DNA from: Xiphydria camelus
Taxonomy: Eukaryota; Arthropoda; Insecta; Hymenoptera; Xiphydriidae
DNA: 64,000 bases
Direction of reading: 5' to 3'
Assembly: GCA_963678675.1 (NCBI GenBank)
Contig: OY783198.1
Span: 3,601,001-3,665,000 of the forward strand
The stretch's first letter is position 1, and each line of letters opens with the position of its first letter. The notes beneath the pieces are model-generated. The model saw only the letters and a program-made list of their open reading frames with translations. It was not told the DNA's origin and did not search any database. This document shows positions 16,162 to 29,320 of the stretch, piece after piece. A program made the position numbers and the translations under genes.

Positions 16162-16353
16162 CACGAATCCTGTGCTTGTGTCTTTTTAAAAGGTTATTTT
16201 TCAACGTATCAACCAATGATTAATTAATCCTCATGCTTCCATTAACAAGAATGAACGCCACCGTAGCTAATGAGAGAGCATGAGAATTAATTCTTCATTG
16301 GCTGGTATGTTTAAAAATGACATTTTAAAAAGTCACCGGCGACAGAATCCGTG
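16162..16353. mobile_element. MITE family 1, copy B
   Basis: Second copy of the element at 866-1060, with the same arm blocks (ATCAACCAATGATTAAT on the left, ATTCTTCATTGGCTGGTAT on the right) and the shared outer end with AGAATCCGTGACG. The interior carries its own inverted pair around CTCATGCT and AGCATGAG. Confidence 0.75.
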
Positions 16354-19076
16354 ACGCGGGAAGTACGCCCTTGCACCAAACGCTTCTTTTAGTACATACA
16401 CTCGATCTAGTGGCTGAGAATTGAAGTAGCAATCGAATAAACGAGTCGTAATGTAATATCAGGTGGGACTCGGTGGCGGGGCATCGTATCTACCACCCGG
16501 CAGTGTGGGCGGTTTCTTATGGACCGCTGGGAGCAGCCCTCACTCCACAATTTTTGAAAATGCTGGAGATCCCATGGAATGAATACCAAACGCGATGCGT
16601 TAAATATAAATGCGTACAGAGGATTAGAGTTCGCGATGCCTAGATAATCGTTGGACGCTCGCGACGTGACGATGCGATAAAAAAAACAATGCCTCACCGA
16701 CTGTGGATATTGTTATTTCTCTTTAGTACGGTATATCTGCTCGCGTTTCTCGTTTATTAGTGACATTATGTCTTTTCTCTCTCTTTCTCTCTCTATCTCT
16801 CTCTCCAACAAAATCCAACTCCATCGCCTGCGAACTCGATAACGCGTTCTCGATTGGGCCAGTGTGTCGTAAGAGTAAAAGGAGATCTACATACGTAGCT
16901 CTTTCCGCCTCGAAATCAATTTAGTGGGTACCGAATGACGCGTGCTACTAAATCCCGCCTCGCGAATGACTTCCTTGAAAAAATTGTTTACGAATTCAAC
17001 ATTTTATATACAGTCGCGTAAAAACGTCTCGAGGGATATTCGGGGAAGCATACACGAGTACTTCCTCGTTCGGCGGCTAGGTATACCTTGGACGTTGGAA
17101 TAAGGAAAGTCGCGCGGTAGCACGCGCGTACGTTGCATCGCACTTCCGACTGACGCGTTATCTATCTAAGTACATACTTCATTTTATGCGTATACGCGTA
17201 GACTGAAGAGTACTTGTTGGAAAATACCGATCGATAATCACGGAATTACGTCACGACGTATAGGTCCTAATTTTGTACTTTCGTGTACGGGAGACAACAT
17301 CGTATCCTGCTGTATCGTCGAATAGAAAAACAAGGTAGATCTCCCGCCAAATTGTTATGGTTTCACCACCAATAATTTATACGTTGGTATAATGAAACGA
17401 AAACTCACATTTTACGCGCATCCAACGCGTAAAGCCAGGAGAACGAGGTTTACGTTGTCGCGGACTTGGAATCAATTTTCTACAATTTTTGAAAACTCGA
17501 TCAGCTAATGCTTCCAATTCTTCAGCGTCAGCCTCTCCGTCGTTTACCCTACCGTTGGTTCGACTCTCGGCGTATCGATGCTTTGTAAAATTGGCTTGTA
17601 CCTTATCAGTCGAGTAAGGGATTACCCCGGGAATCGTCGATGAAGGGCGCGCGCGTATCCAACTCAAAAATGGTTTCACGTTCGCGAGAGTCGGATGGAA
17701 CGTTAAGGAGTCGCGAGCGGAAGAGAAAGGAAAGAGTGGTGTCAATTTAGAATTATATAATTGAAGAATTTTCCGTCGCGTTACGCGTAGGGAGAAACGC
17801 GTTCGATTCTTTCGCCTTTTGCGAATGACACCTGGAGCAATTAGGTAACGATGATAAATAAATAAATGTATATTTATTTATTACATTTATTTATTTATTA
17901 TATATATAAAACGATATTAGCGGTAAGAGGTAGCTGGCGCGTAAGAACGTGGCAAAATTGTCGCGCCTCTGGACCATCGAATACAATGAATAGCGCCCTG
18001 TGCGCGAGTCGTTTAGGGCGACGATGTATCGCGAGAAGAAAATACATGCGATCCCTTTCCGGCGTGTGACGCTTTCACCGAGGAATCGCCCCTTCTGACA
18101 TTTCGAAACGAGGGCAAACTCGGTCGAGGTAGGTATCAATTCGAAACCAGAACGCGGCACTTTTGCCCATGCTGAGATATCACTGTGTGGCGTAGCCCAT
18201 TAGAAAGCAATACCGGCCGCGCATAACTGACAACGATTTTACAATTCCAATCCTCCCCGCCATTTTTTACCCAACGAACAATCAAACTCCGCTCAAGACC
18301 CTTTTGATAAGCGAAATCAATAGAAGTTAAGTTAGCCTAAAGACCGTCGGATCCGACGTTCCAAAATGGGCGCGAATCGAATAGAAAGACAGAATGCATG
18401 CGCGGGAATTGAAGTTTCCACCCTGTTAATCCCCGGCCCCGGGTCACGCATCCGAGTTATTTTTGAACGATGGATTCCGACACGCGTAACGTAATATGGG
18501 TATCTTTTTAAAATAGTGCTATTTCTTCAATAGCAATAAATTAATTGTACCTGTCAACGAAAAAAGTTCAGTTCCGCGATATCTTTAAAGTCTAACATAG
18601 TCGCCAATAGCTGCGGGGTGATCGTTCGCTACTAAATACGGTCTGTCGTTTGAGAATTTTTGTAATTACCATATCAGAATGCGGAGTAATGGGAGAGAAT
18701 AGCGGGAGCGAGGCGTCGTGAAGTAAAACTTTCGCGATCGCGACTCCCCGCGCGAGGCGATTGGCCGACGAAATTGATTGTACGAATGTGGACGATATAG
18801 CGTGTAGTTGTATCATTTATAAACGATAGATACGGTGACTAATGTATACAACGGCACCGATGATGTATCGAATAAAATATAGCTGTTCGAAATAATCAAA
18901 GCGTTTGTTTCAATTATAGGGATTTATATCCGGAGAGCGATGATTGCAGTGAAATCCGGAGTTTTTTGAATAATCAACTTTCTATATTATATAAAGGATG
19001 AGTACACATGTGACGAATTAATTACTTTCTAGAATAATTACACTGTGAAGAGTGAGGTGCAAGAAAGGGGAGGCAC
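16354..19076. other. Spacer between SIK2 and mL41
   Basis: No recognised gene. A 122-codon minus-strand open frame at 17377-17745 has protein-like composition in part and is discussed as a finding. There is an AT-rich patch around 17.86-17.91 kb and CT-rich runs near 16.77-16.81 kb. Confidence 0.45.
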
Positions 19077-19695
19077 CTACGTCATTTGTTTATCCTGAGT
19101 GAATAGGTCGCAGCCAGTTTGTTCCGCGCGTTTCTTGGCCTCCTTTGGAGTAAGTTTCTCCTGTTCGCTCGGTTCCAGCGATTCTCCATCGGGTCCTAAT
19201 TTGCCTTTCGAGAAATCTTCGGTGATCTTTTTGCTATAGACGGCGTCAAATAAATCGCGTGGCGTCATTCTCGACTGCGTAACTTCATTCACGGCGTACG
19301 ACACGTACGCCTGTAGCTCGAAACCCTCGAGAGATGGGACGATGAGTTCGGGTATCATTTCTGGCACCATCACAAAGCGACGATCATTGTCCAAGTATCC
19401 GACGTCTCTAACTCCTCGTTCTAAAAGATTTTTATGATTATCGGTACCGAGATATCTCTCTTGGAAAGTTAACGATCGTTGTCCGTTGCATCAACGTGTG
19501 GAAGACGCCTCGTTGTAACGGAGACCAATACTTACTATGGACCGGTACATCCGGGTCTGGATTGGTCGCTTGCTGTTGCTTAAACATTTTAGTACCTCTT
19601 TTATTGAACAGCTGAAACTTTCGGAAATTCCTTTTTCCATAACACGCGCACGAAGTCGAAATACCCCTCTGCAAAATCGTGCACGGTGACGCCAT
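19077..19695 (-). CDS. mRpL41: Mitochondrial ribosomal protein mL41 (MRPL41)
   Basis: Two exons on the minus strand: 19536-19695 and 19077-19420, joined in phase 1, giving 167 aa. mL41 is a structural protein of the mitochondrial large ribosomal subunit. The central block, with LDNDRRFVMVPEMIPELIVP followed by LEGFELQAYVSY, matches the conserved mL41 core (GWRFV...KEMVPEFVVPDL...F.L.PYVSY). The N-terminus is basic with Ser, Cys and Arg residues, compatible with a mitochondrial presequence. The C-terminus is Lys/Glu-rich and longer than in vertebrates (human about 137 aa). The donor is ATA|GTAAGT and the acceptor CTTTTAG|AA. The gene is head-to-head with DHX57, whose start codon lies 647 bp away, so a shared promoter is likely. 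Confidence 0.9.
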
Positions 19696-20342
19696 CGCGC
19701 ACTGGCTTTCGCTAAAGTGCAGACATTTAAGGATTTCACGTATGAATGTAAAAAAGTATCAACGAGAAATATAACGTTGAGTTTGGGTTTTGTAGTTCTG
19801 TGTAACGAAATTCGTAAAATAAAGTAATCGCATTACAAAGTATCTTTAGAGGTTAGATTCGTGAGAAGACTGATTTTAGTAATACTCGAGGGGAACAGGA
19901 TTAACTTTCACTGGAAAATAGAAGCGATACGCATTGTTTCACGTATTTTATGTATGAATTAAAAGGCGGGTGCGGTATTAAAGACGAAAACGTTCGCTAC
20001 AATTATACTTACGTACAACACCAAAAGACTCACTGCACTCACTGCACTAATACACAAACGGATAGGATCGATATACCTACATATGTATAAAGGTACACAC
20101 ATGTAGGTATGCACGTATTGCCACGGCCCTCTATCTATCGGACGGAGTAGTTGGCAAGAAAAAAGGAAAGAGAAAGATAGGTAATGCAGATAACCTCAAA
20201 AAACCGTTACCTAACCTCAAAAAATAAGATTAAGTTAGGTTAAGTTAGAATTAGGGCCACTGAACAGGGTTCATAATATTGCAGAGTATTTCTTTTTCTC
20301 GTTATTAGTCTTTTCTGCTACTCTATACCAATATCGCAAAAA
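19696..20342. promoter_or_regulatory. Probable bidirectional promoter, mRpL41/DHX57
   Basis: A 647-bp interval between two divergent start codons, containing the 5' UTRs and promoters of both genes. A small palindrome around ACCTACAT...ATGTAGGT lies near 20075-20112, followed by a T-T-A-G-G-rich stretch with GGTTAAGTTAG-like strings at 20207-20250. No TATA box is evident. The role is inferred from gene layout only. Confidence 0.5.
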
Positions 20343-23300
20343 ATGGACCATCTCAGCGCTCAATTAATGGAAGACGTAGTTTTGGAAGCTAAGAGTGGAC
20401 CCAACAGCAATACGTAAGAGTCGAGTATTTCGCACAATTTCTCTCCGCAACAATCAAATTTATACGAACCTAGATTGCGTTAATTTCGTAGGAAACAGGG
20501 AAAAGGATCTGCTAAGAAAACCACACGGGAACACATTGGAAAAGCAGCAAAGGAACCCGCAAAGAAGACAATGAAGGAGCCCTTTAAACCGTTAAATGTC
20601 CCACGTCCATTGAGCCGCCTCAAAGTTGAAATGCAAACTTTGAGGATATCGGAAGAATCGGAGAAGCAACTTTACGATACCCTAAAACACATTTACGGAT
20701 CCGTACGTACAAAATACATACCTATATACAAGTCTTGTTGTGATCCTTCCAGAGATCCAAATTATTCGCGCAACAGAGATATAATATGTACATTTATATG
20801 CCTATACGATATACGTGCATCCCTCGTGCCATCGACAACAGAGTTTCAGGCTCCTCGACGTCATGGAGTTTGAAAATAAAAAGTCTAACTTGGGAAAGCA
20901 ATATTGGTTGGAACGTGGAAACTTGATAATAAAAGGAGTTGTGGATTATTCGTCCAAGCAAGATACTCCGAAGTCGCACGATCAGATTGCAAGACAATTT
21001 GCTACGTCAATGCTAGAGAGTTACAGGTGTCCTTTTACAATAGTACAATCACACGTGTAAATCATCATCGAGCTAAACGGAACATCTAATCTAGCATTTA
21101 TGCCGTAACGTTATCAACAGCTTTCATTCGTCTCATTGTACGGAGGCGTTGATGCATACGAATGGCAATATGGGAGAAGCTTTGGAAATCTTGTTTCGTA
21201 AATACTACGGAATCGACGACCATTCCAAGAGGACCGACTTGGCAAATTTGGACGCGGAAGAGTTGGCGGAAAAGCGGCAGGATGAAAAGGAGGCGCTGCA
21301 AGCCATTTATGGTGACACATTCGTTGAAAAAATAAAAAATCAAACCTGGATTGTAAAATTGAAGTTGGATTACTTGTCGAAGAAGGAAGACGTGGAGAAG
21401 GTCGTGCAGAAGGCAAGAAAATCAAGAAGCAATCTGTGCCGCGATTTTGCCCAGGGAAAGTGTAAGTTTGGCCTCAAATGCAGATTCGTTCATCAGCAGC
21501 CGGAAGTCGTACGGAAAGAAATTCCGCGGGAAGTTCCGACCTTCTCCTTGGAAATCAGATTTCCCGACGGTACGATAATAATTTTTCGACAGTACATTTT
21601 ATCTTCGAAGGTATACGTCTAGTTTTACCAAGGGAATTTAAATTGTTTCCGCAAAATATCTGGCAGCCGCTCTACGTCGCTAAATATCGTTTAGGTTGCA
21701 AATATCCGTACGAACCGCCGTATCTCTACTTCTGCAAAGATGGAACGCAGTTTCCGAAGATGAACTGTCTAAGAATAATGCGAAGACTACACAATGAAGC
21801 TTTGCTGTATTGTGCCGATGGTACACCATCGCTTTTCTCTATAATTTCGCTCTTGGCGAACGAAAGTGAAATCAAATCATACCTGGAAGAGAATAAAGAA
21901 CAGTTTATAGACAAAGACGATCCTTTATTCCCGGATCCGAAGGAAAGTGGCGACAACGACGACGACGAAAATGCTTCGACGCATTACGAAAAAGGCTCTA
22001 CCAACAGACGAAACAGAATACAAGTTTCTCGGAAAGAAGTCGTAAAGCAGGACGATGAAATTTGCAGCAAATTCATGGAGAAGCAAAAGGCTCCCAGGTA
22101 TCGAATGATGAAGGAGGTCAGGAGAAAACTGCCAGCTTGGTCCAAGATGACGGAAATCTTGGATACCATTCATGAGAATCAAGTTACACTGATTTCCGGC
22201 GAGACGGGCTGCGGTAAAAGTACTCAGGTAATATTAATTCTTATCCGACGACCTTTGCACAATTATCGAACGCTACTCCCGAATTTCGAACCGCACCCTC
22301 CTCAAGAGGTTTGACCTCGTCCTTTGACTCGTAAAACTGGTACGTTCTAGGTACCGCAATTTCTATTAGACGATTGGATCATAAACAGATCGAAAGAAGA
22401 TGAAAGTCACGTAGAAATAGTTTGCACGCAACCGCGCCGGATCAGCGCAATAGGTGTTGCTGAGAGAGTCGCATCGGAAAGGGACGAGCGTGTCGGAAAT
22501 ACCGTCGGTTACCAAATAAGATTGGAAAGTAAAATGTCCAACTTAACGAGGCTTACTTTCTGTACGACCGGGATACTGCTACAAAGGTTTTCGGGAGATC
22601 CGAAGCTCGACTCCGTGACGCACGTCATTGTGGACGAGGTGCACGAGCGGAGCGCCGAGAGGTAACGAAGGAGAAGATCGATCGTTGCCGTTGCGATCGG
22701 CCTTGTACGCGCTACGAGTACCACCGGGGTCGCTTATTTCGAAACTCTGCGTATTTTAGTGACTTCTTACTCCTGCTTCTGAAACAACTACTGCCAAAGA
22801 GACCCGACTTAAAAGTAATCCTAATGAGCGCCACGCTGAAAGCCGACGTATTTTCGTCCTACTTCGGTGGCATCCCCGTACTAGATATTCCCGGTAAAAC
22901 TTTCCCAGTCGAGCAGATCTTTCTGGAAGAGATCCTCGACCGAACGAACTTTGCGCTCGAGGAAAATTCAAAGTACACCCGTAAAGTCAAGGGCAGCTGG
23001 GATGCGCTCGAGATCGAATTGGAATCCGCGGAAGTCGAATGCGGATCGGTGGCTCCGCCTAAAGATAATATTTCTGACGATAACTTGACTCTGGCTCAAA
23101 TCGTCGGGAGATATCCGAGACAGTCGCGACTGACTTGTAAAAATTTGTACCTTATGGATCACGATAAGTGCAATTTCGAACTGTTGGAAAAGATTTTGGA
23201 ATGGATCGTCATTGGGGATCACGAGTATCCGACGACTGGTTCTATTCTGGTGAATATACGGCAATTTTTCTGTGTACGCGATACGGTTTTCGTCGAGAGA

Positions 23301-25344
23301 CTTTCCCGCACGAAATGACGATGATAATTAATATCGGCAGGTTTTTCTTCCGGGTTTAGCCGAAATCATGGCCCTCGGGGATAGGCTGAACGACAATAAA
23401 ATTTTGTCACCGAAAACCGGAAAGTTCATCGTCGTTCCGCTCCATTCGACGTTATCCAGCGAGCAGCAAAATTTGGTGTTCGAGAAAGTAAAGGAGGGTG
23501 TGCGAAAAATTGTATTGAGCACGAATATAGCCGAGACTTCTATAACGATAGACGATTGCGTGTACGTCGTCGACACGGGAAAGATGAAGGAAACGCGATT
23601 CAATTCGAATCAGAACATGGAAAGCCTGGAGACTTGTTGGGTATCCCGTGCCAATTCGCTACAAAGGAAAGGTCGCTCCGGTCGCGTGATGCCCGGAGTA
23701 TGCATACACCTGTATACGTCGCACAGGTATAATTTTACGAGATTAAAACTCCGTTTTGTCGATATACATGCGCGATAATCTGCAAATCGACATAAATTTG
23801 ACTCCCAGATTCGCTCATCATCTCTTAGCGCAACCGGTGCCGGAAATATTGCGAATTCCCCTGGAGCCGCTGCTCTTGCGCATTCGGGTTATGCAAAAGG
23901 GAAAAAGAGTCGATCTCCATGATATTTTAGGTGAGTCGTTATTTCAACGAATTTTCGTTTATCTCAACGTTTCGCTGAAACACGTCGCTTACGCGTTAGG
24001 CGGTGTACTGGAGCCCCCGTCGAAGGAAAGTATTTCAGACGCGATGAAACGCTTGCGAGACGTCGGAGCATTCGATCCGGAGTACATGCTGACTCCGTTG
24101 GGCCATCATTTGGCCGCTTTACCGGTCGACGTCAGGATCGGCAAACTGATACTCTTCGGCGCTATTTTCTGTTGCGTCGATTCTGCGCTAACAATCGCGG
24201 CTTGTCTCTCCCACAAAAGTCCTTTCGTCTCACCGTTCGATAAAAAGCACGAAGTGGACGCCAAGAGGAAAGAATTCGCGACGGCCAATTCCGATCAATT
24301 GACTATCCTCAAGGCGTACAAGGTAACACAACTATAAATTATACGCTCCCCGATACCGATATCGATATTCTGCAAATACCACATTCGTTACAGAAATGGT
24401 TGGAAGCCTCCTCCCGTAGTAATTATGCCGGTCAAGTTTTTGCCAACGAAAACTTCCTATCCGCGAGGACATTGCACACGCTGGCGGATATAAAACACCA
24501 GCTCTTGGAATTACTAGTCTCGATTGGTTTCGTGCCGGTCGACATACGTCGGAGGCCGATCGGCAGCGACAGGGTGCTCGAGATGACCGGGCCGGAGTTG
24601 AACGCCAACAACGATAATTCTAAACTATTGCAGGGCCTCCTGTGCGCGGCGTTGTATCCCAACGTCGTTAAAGTATTCACACCGGAAAAATCGTTTCGAA
24701 TGCAATCGGCGGGAGCGATTCCGAGACAACCAAAACCCGAGGAACTTAGATTTCAGACGCAGCAAGACGGCTACGTCAACATCCATCCATCCTCGGTTAA
24801 TTTCACCGTCGGTCATTTCCCGAGCCCGTATCTGGTGTTTCAAGAGAAGATCAAGACGAGCCGAATCTTTATCAAAGATATTTCCATGGTACCGATGCTG
24901 TCGCTCATTCTGTTCTCCAGTTACGGAATAAATATAGAGCTACACGACGGAACTTTTATTCTGTCGTTGGAAGACGGTTGGATAATGTTCGCTGTAGAGT
25001 CTCACAGGGTACGCGAGAGATGCGCTTTAGAGTATTTCGTCGGACGATTAATCCCAAATACGCAATCTTCGCATTTGGTAGTCTCCCGTTACGGGGAACG
25101 AAAACCATGTGAGAGAGAGTGCACGTATTTAGGATTGACTCCATTGTCCATTGAAATATCGTTTCGCGAAAAATACCTAATTTTTGCTATTATTTTATAG
25201 GTCGCACAATTACTGCAGCGAATGAGAATAGAACTGGTCAAATTATTGGAGGAAAAGATGCGAGAACCACTGTTGAATCTTCAAAACCATCGAAATGGTA
25301 AAAAAATCATACGCACGATAGTGAATGTAGTGACGAAAGACTAG
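20343..25344 (+). CDS. DHX57: Putative ATP-dependent RNA helicase DHX57
   Basis: Twelve exons: 20343-20413, 20492-20702, 20842-21026, 21121-21569, 21695-22227, 22351-22661, 22760-23249, 23341-23726, 23809-23930, 24000-24322, 24394-25008, 25201-25344. The sum is exactly 1280 codons (1279 aa; human about 1386). Order: basic N-terminus, UBA-like segment (about 160-200), RWD domain interrupted by a CCCH zinc finger (CRDFAQGKCKFGLKCRFVH, about 262-280), Walker A GETGCGKS (about 474), DEVH box (about 577), SAT motif MSATL, motif VI QRKGRSGR (about 857), then HA2 and OB-fold-like C-terminal regions. This is the DHX57 architecture in the DEAH/RHA family. ATP-dependent RNA unwinding is inferred from the family; the biological role is poorly known. 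The exon 3 start (20842) has a weak pyrimidine tract and is the least certain junction. The exon 4/5 join restores RFPDG-CKYPYEPP as in RWD domains. Confidence 0.93.
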
Positions 25345-27065
25345 GAAAATTAAATTTATACGATGAATCAATTAGAAGAGGTGATTAGAGAAGTTTTTTT
25401 GTACTTCCAACGAGTGGAAAGGCTGTACAATTTAACAAGGATATAGGTACTCGCGATCGCAGATCGAAATCGTCGTTGTAACGGCAGTACTACAAACGGG
25501 TTTTTGATATTCCTGATATATATATATATGTAACTGGACTTGTATGGGAGATCAACCCATTGTTAATAATTGCAAATAACATTGTAATAAGTGATATTAA
25601 AAATACGTTTCTATTTCTGTACGTGTTGCTTTGTTTTGATGCACCGATCCGCGTGTACAAATGAAATAATGTTACGAAAGTTGGAATTTCAACGGTGGAA
25701 AATTGGAAGTAGCCAATGCATATATAGGTGTATACACGTAACTATCATGGATAAATAAGATAATACCTATAGGTAATGTGGAAAAGACTTACAGATAACT
25801 TCTGCACTCTCTAAACCTCGCGTTTACTGGAAGTTTGTAGCAGCAATATCGTATAAAACATCCATCCCCTAATGGCACAAATTTATGCGTACACACCCGC
25901 GCACATTTAAACAAAATTTCGTACTTGCGTATTCACGCGTAGGGTAAATCCGCCGTTATTTCCAGTAGTCTACTGCCATATCTCCTCTGTAATCACCGGC
26001 TTACTGGCGCGTTTACCTTACGTGCAGGTATACCTACAGCGATACGGAGAAAAATCTACGAAGTATCGTAGGACCGGCATTCGTCTACGAGTATTATCTA
26101 AAATTTTAGCGGAAGGCCTATAATGCGAGTGCGAGAGAGAGCGTCGACTCAGGGCTTTTGCTCTCTCTCTCTCTCTCTCCCTTTCTCTCTCTCGCACTCG
26201 TACGATTACACCTGCGAGAAATTCCTTCGCTCTCATCATGATTTTCACCGCATCCGGAGGATCAATTCGTCGCGATGTGTTATTTTCGAGCGATTCGCAC
26301 AACGCGGAGTATTCAGACGATTAAGATATTCGTTCCGTCGTCTCGGGAGAGAAAGAGAAATAATGTCTTTACCTTCTATCGTTGCTCCCACGGCGAGACG
26401 AGATTCCGAGCGGGTGAATTCTACGCTTCGGAAGCAGAGTGCGCCCGGAAAGCCTTCTCCATTTCTTCTCAACGGTTGTCACAGTCTTTTCGATAAAGAT
26501 TTGGTACGCGAAACCCATTTGTAACGGCTTTAAAAGCAACTTTTTCCACTCACGGGGCGTAGTTCCACTCCAGTCTCCTCTTCGTGTGCCGCCGTGCGCG
26601 TCTCGGCGCGTTCGCGGGTTTTACCCGGCCACCGGCAAGGGCTCAGCGTTAGCCTCGAACCCAAAGCGCGTTGTCGAAAACCTTCGTATTAGATTTTTTG
26701 AATAATTCGGTTTTCCAAGAGAAAATAAGCTACTTTAAAAGAGATTTAATTATTAAATCATGTATTTAACGAACCACTTGAAGAGTTAGTACATGTATTG
26801 CACTCAAAATTTAGAGAATTACAATAAACACTACTTTGCAATTCACACCAGCGAAATACCCTGATTGTTCAAACAAACTATCTACAAAGCTTGCATTCAT
26901 GCAGGAAAGCTGTCAATTCAATCAATTCGATCTCCCGAATTGACAGCTATCGGGAAATCAAACGTTTGACACTTCGCTCTCACGCAGCACACACAGCGCA
27001 CTCTTCTCAAGCCAACTCTAACCATCAAATTGTCGACCGTCGGCAAAGTATCGGCAATCTACCGC
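25345..27065. other. DHX57 3' flank and NAF1 upstream region
   Basis: No coding exon is recognised. A CT/GA inverted pair at about 26126-26200 could form a hairpin, because CGAGTGCGAGAGAGA is complemented by the CT run that ends TCTCTCTCGCACTCG. The last few hundred bases probably hold the NAF1 promoter and 5' UTR. Confidence 0.45.
25596..25601 (+). terminator. ATTAAA polyadenylation signal for DHX57
   Basis: A variant hexamer 252 nt after the DHX57 stop, followed by T-rich sequence. Confidence 0.35.
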
Positions 27066-28954
27066 ATGTCTCGCGGGAAGCGATATGAAACATACGAGGT
27101 TATGGAGGTTATGGACGATATTGCATTAAATGACCGGAATAAGAGCGGCGTTTCGAAGGATAATCGTATCATGAATAACATGGGTGTTTGTAAGTACGGG
27201 GAAGAAAAATTGTCATCCCTCCACGCTTTGGCAAAACTATACGAAAATTCTGATTCGGATACGGAGGAATGCGACTTGAAAGTCGACGAGGCGTCGAATG
27301 AATGCGATGATCAAAACACGGGAAAACAAATTTTGACGGGGTATCGTGCCCCAAAAAAAGTAGATTCTTCGAGCGACGAAGTCGATAGCGAGGATTCGAG
27401 CAGCAGCAGCAGTAGCAGCGACAGCGATGATTCGTCAGAGAGTGTTAGCGATGACAGCAGCGACGACGATATCGATAAAAATCATTCAAACGGCAAAAGT
27501 CAGAGCGGATCGACGGTTTTGAAAAAGAAGCAACCAAAGGGTGAATTCGATGACTTCCCGCCGATAGAAGAACTTAAAATTACCGTTCCTGAAATACTTT
27601 GCGATATACTGGGCGAGGTAATTTTTGCGCACTATTGCTACCCATTACCTCTGTCCGGCATCATTTTTCGACTAACAGCGGAAATTGAAGAACAGCGGAT
27701 CGACCGTTCTAATAACGCTTCGTTCGCGCTCTTCTTTCAGGTTGGTTGGACCGTCGAACAGATGGTAGTCGTACGTCCGAAACCCGGCAAACCGACACTC
27801 AACCTCGACACGGTACTATTCGTCGATAGAGGTCGTAGAGTATTAGGACGAGTCTTTGACGTCTTCGGACAGGTGTCCGAACCGCATTACTGCGTGCGCT
27901 TCAATAGCAGCGATCACATCGAGAAGAGCGAGGTCAAAGTAGGCATGACGGTGTACTACTGTCCCAATTCGCCGCACACTACCTTGGTCTTTCTGCACGA
28001 GCTCGTAAAGTAAGTATCTGGACAGTCCCTCTTTCGGCTCGCCTTCTTGTTATCGGCGGCGAACCTCTATCGAGCGCTCTTGATCTCCCGCCGATACAAT
28101 TGGACGTTGACGCGCGAAAAATAGCCGGCTCTGTACTGTGCGGTAGGATGAAAGCTACGGACGAACTCGGTGACGACGAACCACCGGAATTTTCGGATGA
28201 CGAGGAGGAGCAAGCCTACTACGAGATGCAACTGCAGAAACAAAGAAATAACAAGGCCAACGCTCAGCAATCCGACGTACCGCACAAGCGGAAACGTAGC
28301 AACAACTTCCAACCCGGAAAGGGTTGGCAATCGAAGCATCCTTGGAGCAACGAGCGGCACGCGCAGAATTGCGATAACCGGGGGAACCAGCCTTGCGGGG
28401 AACGTCCCGTTTGGAATTGGCCGTCCGACGTTCCGCAAAATCCATACTCGCCCCAAAGCTTATGGCCATCTCAGTTTCCTAATAATCCATGGAGTCCGCT
28501 AGCGTTTCAAAATAACGCGTGGCTACCTCGTCCCCCCGGGACGACTCCACCGATTTCCGGTCGGTGCGAGGATTTCACTTCCTCCCAAAACCCACCGCCT
28601 GGAACGGAGCGATCGTCCGAACATCGGAACTCGTACGACCAGAGTCGGTATTCTTATGAAAATCCAGCGCACAGAGGCAACGCGTTACCGATTTCAGATT
28701 TTCCTCGTACTTTCGGTACGCCCCTACCGAGATTCTCCCCTGGTTACGAGCATTTCATGAATTATCCTCGGGCTTCATTCCCACCTACACCCGGGCGGGT
28801 TCCGCACATGGGTGCACTTTGGCACCCACCACCACCGCCACCGTCGCCGCAATCATCATCGCAGCAGCAGCAGCTGCCGCCGCCGCCGCCGCAGAATGTC
28901 GGTGTGTCTTTGTTGCCACCGCCGCCACCACCGCCCTCTCCCTCTTATACATGA
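27066..28954 (+). CDS. NAF1: H/ACA ribonucleoprotein assembly factor NAF1
   Basis: Exons 27066-27617, 27741-28009 and 28147-28954 give 542 aa. NAF1 is a nuclear shuttling factor that binds dyskerin and holds H/ACA snoRNPs and telomerase RNP precursors until GAR1 replaces it. Evidence: an acidic Ser/Asp-rich N-terminal region (a Ser run near residues 115-135), the lead-in DDFPPIEELKITVPE, and the GAR1/NAF1 core spanning the exon 1/2 junction. The core includes the phrase ending HYCVRFNSSDHIE, matching the family's FYVLRFNSSDHIE. A PPEFSDDEEEQ patch follows, then a Pro/Asn-rich C-terminus ending in poly-Pro runs, as in vertebrate NAF1. The ATG at 27066 is chosen as the first in-frame methionine. 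The 123-nt first intron is in frame and stop-free. The gene is tail-to-tail with riboflavin kinase. Confidence 0.93.
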
Positions 28955-29320
28955 GAAAAAAGATTATTGATTAAAGGAGAGTCGAATATATGTATATTAT
29001 TTTCAATTTACATGCAGAAGATACAGGTTTGGTACAATTTTTCTATATCTCCACCAAAGACCCGAGGTGATTCGCCTGCGCGCCCCCTTCGACGGTTCTT
29101 TCTCGCGTGACTCTGACGCGTAATCGCTTCGTGCGCCGGTTCATGTTTTCTGTGTCTTCAACCGAAGGAAAAACAGAGCGGAAAAGTCGACAGATATACA
29201 GAATAACAAATCTTGTTGTGTAATCGCGTCGTCTACGGCAGAAGCGGATGTACACCGTTGATCGATCGCGCCGAGGATTGTCCAATTTTTGCCGTTAAAT
29301 TATAAATTTATCGCTATCCC
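28955..29320. other. Convergent 3' flanks of NAF1 and RFK
   Basis: A 366-bp interval between two facing stop codons, presumably both 3' UTRs. ATTAAA at 28970-28975 is close to the NAF1 stop. No canonical AATAAA was seen for RFK in this interval. Confidence 0.4.

Noticed and set aside
21570..21622. Very short DHX57 introns of 28, 41 or 53 nt
   Set aside because: These were considered for the exon 4/5 join, but an ordinary 125-nt intron ending at 21694 restores the conserved RWD sequence and keeps phase.
23727..23808. Extension of DHX57 coding sequence upstream of 23809
   Set aside because: A frame is open from 23756, but the acceptor at 23808 gives the phase-correct YTSHR-FAHHLL join that matches the family.
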